NCBI GenBank assembly: GCA_903904765.1
Contig: CAIVEA010000402.1
Span: 1 to 11,105 of the forward strand
Direction: 5' to 3'
Length of the DNA: 11,105 bases
Source: an uncultured Chloroflexota bacterium
GTDB lineage: Bacteria; Chloroflexota; Anaerolineae; Aggregatilineales; Phototrophicaceae
Shown: one piece after another, positions 5,460-11,105 of the stretch
Numbering within the stretch: the stretch's first letter is position 1
Layout: every line of letters begins with the position of its first letter
Made by a program: the position numbers and the translations under genes
The notes under the pieces: generated by a model
Told to the model about the DNA's origin: nothing
The model's input: the letters and a program-made list of their open reading frames with translations, nothing else
Database searches by the model: none

Positions 5460-8357
5460 TTAGGAAAGCAAGCTGAACAGCTTGTTGCGCGCACTATCCT
5501 CGTCCATATACGAGAATCGTTCGCGGATTTCCTCACGCAGTTCGTTCGCGTCGCGCCCGTAGCGTTCGCGGGAAAGCGCCAGCAACCGTTCGCGGCGGGC
5601 TTCATCCGGTGGGCGCACGTTGGGCAGCGTTTGCAGCGTGAAAGGCGCAGTTGTGCCGCCATCCACCAGCAACTTGGCGCAGGCCGTGTACTTGGGCAGC
5701 CCCACTAAATCCTCCGCGCCGAAAACCGGGTGCATTTCCGGGGCGAGCGCATGGGCATCCTGTGTGCCGAGCGTGAAGCTAATCAGCGTGCCGACGTTGC
5801 CGAACACCGCTTCACGGATGGGCGGGATGAGCTGCGTCAAATACTGGTTCGCCATCGTCGCCGCCACCCCGTACTTGCGCCCTTCGCTGAGCATGGTGGC
5901 GAACAAGGGCGTGGCGAAATTTTGGAACTCGTCCACATAGATCATGAAGTCCGCCCGTTCCGCCATCGGCATATCGGCACGGCTGAGGGCCGACAGCAGC
6001 AACCGCTGGATGAGCAGCAGGCCGAGGAACTGGGCATTTTCCGGCCCGATTTTGCCTTTCGACAGGTTCACCAGCAGGATTTTGCGCTTGTCCATGATGG
6101 CGCGGAAGTCCAACGTGCTGCGGCGCTGCCCGATGATGTGCCGAACGCGCTCGTCCCCCACGAAGCGGCTGAACTTGCTCACCAACCAGTCCAGAATCTC
6201 GCTCTTGTGGAAGTCGCTGGTTTTGGGGACTTGCTTCAACCAGTAATTACGCACTAGCGGGTCGGTGACTTTGGGCATCAGCGATTTGACGTATTCGTAA
6301 TCCGAGAGCGCCCGCACCACTTCGATCAACGTGCCGTCCTCGTTCGCCATCACCGCCAGCATCGCATTACGGACGTTGTGCTGGAAGCGCGGCCCGACGA
6401 TACCCTGATTGTGCGGGTCGTACATCAGCGTCAACAGGCCGATGAACTCGTTCACGATCATGTGCTTCTCGGTTTCGCTGCGGGCTTCCAGCAGGTTTAA
6501 CCCCACCGGACGCAGATCGTCCGACGGGTCGAACACCACTACATCGTCCGCCCGTTCATCCGGGATACGCAGCAAAATCTCGTTCACCAGTTCCCCGTGC
6601 GGGTCAATCACGCACACGCCCAACCCGTCCTCGATGTCCTGCAAGGCGCTATTTTCCAGCAGCGTGCTTTTGCCCGTGCCGGTTTTGCCCACCACATAGG
6701 TGTGGCGGCGGCGGTCACTGTGTGTTTGCCGCACGCGCACTGGCATCCCGCCCACCCGTGCCACGCTCTGTCCTAGCAGCGTGCCTTTGGGGGGCAGATG
6801 CGGCGGGGGCGGGGTGGGGCGTGCCGGGATGAGCGCCACCCCCGGAACGCCTTCCGGCCCCGGCACAGGCAAGCGGAAGGCAATCGCGGCCTCGCGTTGG
6901 CTGACCAGATGCCGCAGCCGCCGTTCAGAGCTGTGAACCCAGTGCTCCACATCAATCGTGTTCACGTTACGAATAGCGGTTTCGATTTCTTCAGCGTTGG
7001 AAGCGTGGATGACTTCGTAGCCGCCGCTAACCCCGCCGCCGTTAGAGTCCTGCGGGCCGAACAGTGCCATCGCTGCCTGTGCCGCGAATAACGGATTGCG
7101 TCCGGCACTGGCGGTATGCACCATCAGGATATAGGCGTTGTTCCGTAACGCCTCGCGCAGATACAGGTTGACTTGCGCCTGTGCCATCAGCGGCGCGGTT
7201 TGCCGCCATGTGTTGACCGGATCGTCCTCGCCAGTGGGAACAGCGCCCTCGACGGGATGTTGGCTGAAGTTGCGATCCAGCGTGGCGGATTCCCACGACA
7301 TAAGCGCCGTCGGCAGCAGGTGAATACTCACCATCGAGTGAACTTTTTGCTGTTGCAGCGCCTTGCACAACCCGTGCAGGCCGGGGTGACGGGCGGTGAA
7401 CGGGTAAACCGTGTAGCGTTCGTAGCTTTCCAGCGGGGTATCTTCGCGCCGCACAATCTGCGACACAGTTTCAATCGAGAACGGGGTCAGCAGATGTGAT
7501 AGCAGGGCTTCGTCCGCCACCGCCGAAAAGTAATATGAGCGATCCGTCCCCGGTAGGAGCAGTACCAGCGCCTGCCATAAATCGAGGGCATATTCGCGGC
7601 ACTGGGTTTCGTCCTCAGCCGTCACGCGCACAATCAGCGCCATCGTCAACTTACGCTGTTCGGGGATGGGCGTGGTTGCGGGATCGCAAATATAGCGCAG
7701 CGCGAATACCGGATCGCCAGTGGTGTGGCGCAACTGACCGAGCAGTTCCACGAACTGGTAACTGGCGCTCAGGAACTGATCCATGTCTGCGTTGCCGTTC
7801 CATGCCCGCGCCACCTGATACGCCTGCACCGCGAAATAGCCATAATAGGGCGCTGGGGTGGTGTGTACCCGTTGCAGCGTGTCGTGCATGACCAGATCAT
7901 CAGCGCGGCACACGTTCACTGCCGGATCACCTTTGCGGTGGCGTTCCAACCGCGCCCGCTGTGTGCCGGTATCGCCATCCACCATATTCAGCAGGGCTTC
8001 GGCGGCATCGTATTCGCCCTGCCGTTCCAGCGCCTCGGCAGCGCCCAGTTGCGCCTGCCGGATCAACCGTGCGGAGGTCTTGCGCTTGAGGACGTTCTGG
8101 AAATCGTGCAGCGCCCCCAGATTATGTCCGGCCTGCAACTGCGCTTGACCGCGCAGCACGGTCAGTGAGGGCGTATCACCGATCAGGTTGCTGGCTTCCT
8201 CCAGAAAGCTCAGTGCGCGTGTGCCTTGCCGTGCATCAACGGCGGACTGCGCTTCTTTCAGTAGTTTTCGGGCTTGTGCTTGTTTGGACGGGGTGGGGTG
8301 CGGTTTAAGGCCGGCATCGGGGTCTTCGGTATCTTCGGGCAGGTGAGTCAATTGCAT
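5460..8357 (-). CDS. TPR-containing HerA/TraD-like ATPase
   Basis: This is a 965-residue protein. Residues of about 24-130 are helical and TPR-like ('ARKLLKEAQSAVDARQGTRALSFLEEA', 'AALGAAEALERQGEYDAAEALL'-type patterns). Residues of about 150-500 are a middle region I cannot name, and a Pro-rich linker lies at 510-523. Residues of about 545-915 form a HerA/FtsK-superfamily motor of the kind found in VirD4/TraD coupling proteins and DUF87 proteins. Walker A is GKTGTGKST (557-565, Lys563), 'CVIDPHGELV' is at 582-591, Walker B is 'FMIYVDEFQNF' with Asp809-Glu810, and 'ANQYLTQL' (836-843) is a sensor-like strand. Such motors pump DNA or protein as hexameric rings. No transmembrane helix is seen, unlike classical coupling proteins, and no relaxase or secretion gene is nearby. 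GGAGG lies 11 bases before the ATG. The ATPase class is sure; substrate and role are unknown. Confidence 0.9.
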   Translation of the reverse strand: MQLTHLPEDTEDPDAGLKPHPTPSKQAQARKLLKEAQSAVDARQGTRALSFLEEASNLIGDTPSLTVLRGQAQLQAGHNLGALHDFQNVLKRKTSARLIRQAQLGAAEALERQGEYDAAEALLNMVDGDTGTQRARLERHRKGDPAVNVCRADDLVMHDTLQRVHTTPAPYYGYFAVQAYQVARAWNGNADMDQFLSASYQFVELLGQLRHTTGDPVFALRYICDPATTPIPEQRKLTMALIVRVTAEDETQCREYALDLWQALVLLLPGTDRSYYFSAVADEALLSHLLTPFSIETVSQIVRREDTPLESYERYTVYPFTARHPGLHGLCKALQQQKVHSMVSIHLLPTALMSWESATLDRNFSQHPVEGAVPTGEDDPVNTWRQTAPLMAQAQVNLYLREALRNNAYILMVHTASAGRNPLFAAQAAMALFGPQDSNGGGVSGGYEVIHASNAEEIETAIRNVNTIDVEHWVHSSERRLRHLVSQREAAIAFRLPVPGPEGVPGVALIPARPTPPPPHLPPKGTLLGQSVARVGGMPVRVRQTHSDRRRHTYVVGKTGTGKSTLLENSALQDIEDGLGVCVIDPHGELVNEILLRIPDERADDVVVFDPSDDLRPVGLNLLEARSETEKHMIVNEFIGLLTLMYDPHNQGIVGPRFQHNVRNAMLAVMANEDGTLIEVVRALSDYEYVKSLMPKVTDPLVRNYWLKQVPKTSDFHKSEILDWLVSKFSRFVGDERVRHIIGQRRSTLDFRAIMDKRKILLVNLSKGKIGPENAQFLGLLLIQRLLLSALSRADMPMAERADFMIYVDEFQNFATPLFATMLSEGRKYGVAATMANQYLTQLIPPIREAVFGNVGTLISFTLGTQDAHALAPEMHPVFGAEDLVGLPKYTACAKLLVDGGTTAPFTLQTLPNVRPPDEARRERLLALSRERYGRDANELREEIRERFSYMDEDSARNKLFSLLS

Positions 8358-8420
8358 AGCGGCTGTTTCCTCCGGGGTGAACTCAACGACTTGATGGACA
8401 ACACGGATGTGAAGGCAGTG

Positions 8421-8459
8421 GTGTGAGTACGGCGGAATAGACAGGGGAGAATCTCACAC
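8421..8459 (-). repeat. Leader inverted repeat upstream of the ATPase gene
   Basis: GTGTGAG (8421-8427) and CTCACAC (8453-8459) are perfect reverse complements 25 bases apart. They lie just downstream of the predicted -10 box, so the hairpin would form at the very 5' end of the ATPase mRNA. It might stabilise the leader or be an operator pair; the arms are short. Confidence 0.35.
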
Positions 8460-8466
8460 TTACTTC

Positions 8467-8495
8467 ACTATAGTGCGATGTAGTGCAAATGTCTA
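8467..8495 (-). promoter_or_regulatory. Strong candidate promoter of the ATPase gene
   Basis: On the minus strand TAGACA (8490-8495) matches TTGACA at 5 of 6 positions. After 17 bases TATAGT (8467-8472) matches TATAAT at 5 of 6. The -10 box sits inside the perfect 10-bp palindrome CACTATAGTG (8466-8475), and TAGTGC recurs ten bases apart (8471 and 8481). Both could mark a repressor site. The leader would be about 100 bases. Confidence 0.6.
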
Positions 8496-8499
8496 CACT

Positions 8500-8765
8500 C
8501 GCGTTATCAAAATACTATGCGGTTCTCAAAGGTTCATGCGGGTTGCACAAAGGTCTAAGGGGAGCGTGGCTTTTTCCGGCATTCTAACGTATTGGGCAAT
8601 TTGCCGAGGCATAATCCATACCATTGCAGCGAAATTGTAGCCCCTTACGAAGGTAAACAGGCGTGGTTATAGGGGATGGTCTGCGTGTTTTTGCGTATAA
8701 ATGCATGTGTGGAATTATGTCTTTCAAGCGTTGACCCCGAACTACATGCGCTGTTTCTTTTCAGG
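8500..8765. other. Intergenic stretch between divergent genes, no gene seen
   Basis: This is the right half of the 436-base gap between the leftward ATPase and the rightward glycan operon. I see no coding frame with protein character and no RNA gene. It holds two copies of CAAAGGT 21 bases apart (8527-8533, 8548-8554), the palindrome GGCAATTTGCC (8595-8605), and a TTGACC box (8731-8736) without a -10 at proper distance. A weak rightward promoter may exist at TTACGA/TATAGG (about 8645-8673). None is convincing alone. Confidence 0.3.
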
Positions 8766-8767
8766 TA

Positions 8768-8790
8768 TACTCACCACCGAAAGGTGAGTA
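8768..8790 (+). promoter_or_regulatory. Hairpin enclosing the ribosome-binding site of the WecA-like gene
   Basis: TACTCACC (8768-8775) and GGTGAGTA (8783-8790) form a perfect 8-bp stem with a seven-base loop ACCGAAA. The right arm is the only Shine-Dalgarno-like sequence for ATG 8794, so folding would hide the ribosome-binding site. A TATACT at 8766-8771 overlaps the left arm. If it is a -10 box, that transcript would start within or after the left arm and escape the hairpin. Only longer transcripts from upstream would then fold. Confidence 0.45.
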
Positions 8791-8793
8791 CTC

Positions 8794-9825
8794 ATGACGG
8801 ATGCAATGCAGTTTGTTCCAATTCTGGTGGTGGGTTTTGGTGCGGCGTTAGGGCTAACGCCCCTCTCCCGCCAGATCGCCATGCGCTTAGGCGTGGTGGA
8901 TAAGCCGAACCAGCGCAAGATTCACCATGACCACAAACCACTGATGGGCGGGCTGGCGATCTATGTGGCGCTGGTCATTTCGCTCCTGTTGTTCAGTCCG
9001 CCACAGCATTTGGTCGAATTGGGGACTGTGCTGGCAGGGGGCGGGTTGCTGTCGGCGGTGGGGCTGGCAGATGATCGTTACAACCTCGGCATTCGCATCC
9101 GATTGGTGGCGATGGCAGTGGCGGCCTGCGGGCTGGTGGCAGCGGGCATTCAAATCCACCTGTTCAACACGCCGCTGCTGGATGTGCCGCTGACTATCCT
9201 GTGGGTGCTGACCGTGACCAACGCGGCCAACTTCATGGACAACATGGACGGCCTGACCGCTGGCATGACCTCAATTGCCTCGTTCTTCTTTATGCTGATC
9301 GCGTTCACGCAGGGTTTGACACTGGTCAGCAGTCTGGCGGCGGCCTTGCTGGGCAGCGCCGTCGGCTTCCTCGCGTATAACTTCAACCCCGCCAGCGTGT
9401 TCATGGGGGATATGGGCGCTCTGGTGCTGGGGTTCATCCTGTCGGTGCTGGGCATTAAGCTCACTTTCGGCTCACAGCCGCCGGATATTACGTGGATGGT
9501 TCCGCTGCTGGTACTGTCACTGCCGCTGTTCGATATCACGCTGGTGGTGGTCACGCGCTTGATGGAAGGGCGCTCCCCCGCGCAGGCAGGCAAAGATCAC
9601 ACCTCCCACCGCCTGATGAGCCTCGGCTTCAGCCAGCGGCAAACGCTCGGCCTGCTGTATGGCGCGGCGACGCTGTTTGGGGCGCTGGCAGTGCTGGTTG
9701 GCGCGGCCTCGCCGGATATTGCGCTGCGACTGGGGCTGCTGGGGCTGGCGCTGCTGGCCGGCTTATTCTTGTTGATGATGATCGTGCGCTGGAAGGTTCA
9801 GCGTCCGCAACTGCCCAAGCCTTAA
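8794..9825 (+). CDS. WecA/TagO-like undecaprenyl-phosphate sugar-1-phosphate transferase
   Basis: A polytopic membrane enzyme of 343 residues with about 10-11 helices. It belongs to the family that moves a sugar-1-phosphate (often GlcNAc-1-P) from a UDP-sugar to undecaprenyl phosphate, the first membrane step of surface glycan synthesis. Motifs are 'GVVDKPNQRKIHHDHKPLMGGLAIY' (33-57), the Mg-binding 'GLADDR' with Asp93-Asp94, 'NFMDNMDGLTAG' (146-157), 'NFNPASVFMGDMGALVLGF' (196-214) and the C-terminal 'GKDHTSHRL' (266-274). The last corresponds to the HxHH loop, which favours WecA/TagO over MraY. Length is typical. It starts a run with an epimerase and a glycosyltransferase, so exopolysaccharide, O-antigen-like or wall polymer synthesis is the likely setting. 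The ribosome-binding site is GGTGAG, in a hairpin. Exact sugar is unknown. Confidence 0.9.
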   Translation: MTDAMQFVPILVVGFGAALGLTPLSRQIAMRLGVVDKPNQRKIHHDHKPLMGGLAIYVALVISLLLFSPPQHLVELGTVLAGGGLLSAVGLADDRYNLGIRIRLVAMAVAACGLVAAGIQIHLFNTPLLDVPLTILWVLTVTNAANFMDNMDGLTAGMTSIASFFFMLIAFTQGLTLVSSLAAALLGSAVGFLAYNFNPASVFMGDMGALVLGFILSVLGIKLTFGSQPPDITWMVPLLVLSLPLFDITLVVVTRLMEGRSPAQAGKDHTSHRLMSLGFSQRQTLGLLYGAATLFGALAVLVGAASPDIALRLGLLGLALLAGLFLLMMIVRWKVQRPQLPKP

Positions 9826-9855
9826 CGGGCGGCTGTTTATAGCGAAGGGTGACGT

Positions 9856-10794
9856 ATGCCGAAAACGTATGTGGTGACGGGTGGTGCGGGGTTCATCGGC
9901 TCGCATATTGCCGAACGACTGCTCATGGACGGTCATCGGGTGCGCGTAGTAGATAACCTCGTGACCGGACGGCGTGCCAACTTAGAGGCGCTACGGGGCG
10001 ATCTGGAGTTTTACGAGATCAGCATCACCGATGGCGAGGCGCTGCGCCCGATTTTCAAGCAGGCGGATGTGGTGTTCCATCAGGCGGCGCTACCTTCTGT
10101 GCCGCGCAGCATTGATGACCCGTTTACCACGCACGATTACAATGTGACTGGTACGTTGAACGTGCTGCTGGCCGCCCGTGACAGCGGGGTGCGGCGCGTG
10201 GTGTATGCCGCGTCGTCCTCGGTGTATGGCGACCAACCGGGCGATTTCAAAGTGGAAACCATGTCACCGCAGCCGTTATCGCCCTATGGCGCGGCGAAGC
10301 TGGCGGGCGAATACTATTGCCAGTCGTTCGCTAAAGTGTACGCGCTGGAAACGGTCTGCCTGCGCTACTTCAACGTGTTCGGCCCGCGTCAAGACCCCAC
10401 TTCGCAATATGCCGCTGTCATCCCGCTGTTCATCACTGCCATGCTCAACGGCAAGCAGCCTGTGATTCATGGCGACGGCGCACAATCGCGGGATTTTACC
10501 TTCGTGCAGAATGTGGTGCATGGTAACTTGCTGGCAGCAGAGGCAGCGGCGGCCAACGGGCAGGTGATGAATCTCGCCACCGGTGGCCGCGTGACGCTGG
10601 TGGAACTGGTGCAAAAAATCAACGCGCTGATGGGGACGACGATTGACCCGCATCACGATCAGTCACGCACAGGGGATATCAAGCATTCCCGCGCTGGCAT
10701 TGACAAGGCGCGGACGCTACTCGGCTATGCGCCTGTGGTTTCGTTCGATGAAGGGTTGGAGCAGACGGTTGAGTGGTATAGCGCACAAGCATGA
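9856..10794 (+). CDS. UDP-sugar 4-epimerase, WbpP-like extended SDR
   Basis: A cytoplasmic NAD-dependent extended short-chain dehydrogenase of 312 residues. The Rossmann motif 'GGAGFIG' is at 9-15. 'HQAALPSVPRSIDDP' (75-89), 'AASSSVYGD' (118-126), the catalytic 'SPYGAAK' with Tyr144 and Lys148, and 'LRYFNVFGPRQDP' (169-181) follow. 'SVPRSI' together with 'RYFNVFG.RQDP' is characteristic of the WbpP/WbgU group that interconverts UDP-GlcNAc and UDP-GalNAc (or the uronic forms), rather than plain GalE. It would supply an activated sugar to the surface glycan made with its neighbours. It begins 30 bases after the WecA-like gene, with GAAGGG before the ATG. Its stop overlaps the glycosyltransferase start in an ATGA, which indicates one operon. 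Class is certain; exact substrate is inferred. Confidence 0.9.
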   Translation: MPKTYVVTGGAGFIGSHIAERLLMDGHRVRVVDNLVTGRRANLEALRGDLEFYEISITDGEALRPIFKQADVVFHQAALPSVPRSIDDPFTTHDYNVTGTLNVLLAARDSGVRRVVYAASSSVYGDQPGDFKVETMSPQPLSPYGAAKLAGEYYCQSFAKVYALETVCLRYFNVFGPRQDPTSQYAAVIPLFITAMLNGKQPVIHGDGAQSRDFTFVQNVVHGNLLAAEAAAANGQVMNLATGGRVTLVELVQKINALMGTTIDPHHDQSRTGDIKHSRAGIDKARTLLGYAPVVSFDEGLEQTVEWYSAQA

Positions 10795-11105
10795 CTGAAC
10801 CGCGTGTCCTCCACCTGATAAAAGCCACCGGAATCGCCGGGGCGGAAGGGCATTTGCTCACGCTGTTGCCCGGTTTGCGGGCGGCGGGGGGTGGATGCTC
10901 GTCTCGTGCTGCTGGAACAGCCGGACAAGCCGCAGGATGCCTATGTTGAGGCGCTTGCCGATAAGGGCGTTCCGGTGGAACGGCGCACTATCCGCCGCCA
11001 TGCCGATGCTGCACTGTGGCGGATGCTGCGGGCGGACATGCAGGCGCTGCGCCCACACATCGTGCATACCCACCTCATTCATGCCGATCTGTATGGTTTG
11101 ACGGC
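10791..11105 (+). pseudogene. Family-4-like glycosyltransferase, frameshifted and cut by the window edge
   Basis: The ATG overlaps the epimerase stop (ATGA). The frame reads 'MTEPRVLHLIKATGIAGAEGHL', continues to 'LLPGLRAAG' and then turns to nonsense, ending at TGA 10947-10949. Removing one base from the G6 run at 10886-10891 restores a continuous frame to the edge: 'VDARLVLLEQPDKPQDAYVE', then 'ALADKGVPVERRTIRRHADA', 'ALWRMLRADMQALRPHIVHT' and 'HLIHADLYGLT'. This is the N-terminal half of a GT4-type (GT-B fold) glycosyltransferase, with the glycine-rich 'GIAGAEGHL' loop and the 'PHIVHTHLIHADLYG' segment. It would add a sugar to the lipid-linked acceptor made by the WecA-like enzyme. The break may be a sequencing error, a real mutation or slippage-prone switching. 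The C-terminal half lies outside the window. Confidence 0.85.

Noticed and set aside
5460..8357. Evidence of an integrated conjugative element
   Set aside because: Only the motor protein is present; no relaxase, integrase, attachment site or mating-pair genes are in the window.

Overview
The window looks like a chromosomal segment of a moderately GC-rich, free-living bacterium. Protein style (degenerate-GGDEF response regulator, TPR-HerA ATPase, WbpP-like epimerase in a glycan operon) and the isolated gatC gene remind me of Chloroflexota (Anaerolineae-like). That placement is an impression from protein character, not a search result. I see no tRNA, rRNA, CRISPR array, insertion sequence or integrase.

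Left part (1-2950). Two translationally coupled genes run leftward: a TrpC-like (indole-glycerol-phosphate synthase fold) protein that has lost most catalytic and phosphate-binding residues, and a small HEAT-repeat protein whose ATG overlaps its stop codon. From a divergent intergenic region with a perfect 9-bp inverted repeat, gatC (Glu/Asp-tRNA amidotransferase subunit C) and a response regulator with a decayed GGDEF-like output domain run rightward. They end at a clear intrinsic terminator.

Middle part (2951-5100). A CPA2-type cation:proton antiporter is followed by a small PII-like protein and an unrecognised 115-residue protein, all rightward. The first two probably form a transporter plus ligand-sensing regulator pair.

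Right-middle (5064-8500). Two near-identical GC-rich hairpins flank a small leftward gene of unknown function. Next to it is a 965-residue leftward ATPase with an N-terminal TPR-like region and a C-terminal HerA/TraD-like motor domain. It has its own well-formed promoter and a leader hairpin, and no conjugation or secretion partner is visible.

Right end (8768-11105). A rightward cell-surface glycan operon: a WecA/TagO-like undecaprenyl-phosphate sugar-phosphate transferase whose ribosome-binding site lies in a hairpin, a WbpP-like UDP-sugar 4-epimerase, and a family-4-like glycosyltransferase. The glycosyltransferase start overlaps the epimerase stop, and its frame is broken by one extra G in a G6 run. 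It runs off the window edge.

The observations most worth following up are the TrpC-like apparent pseudoenzyme coupled to a HEAT protein, the antiporter/PII-like pair, the orphan TPR-HerA ATPase, the duplicated hairpin with an apparently flipped loop, and the G-tract frameshift.
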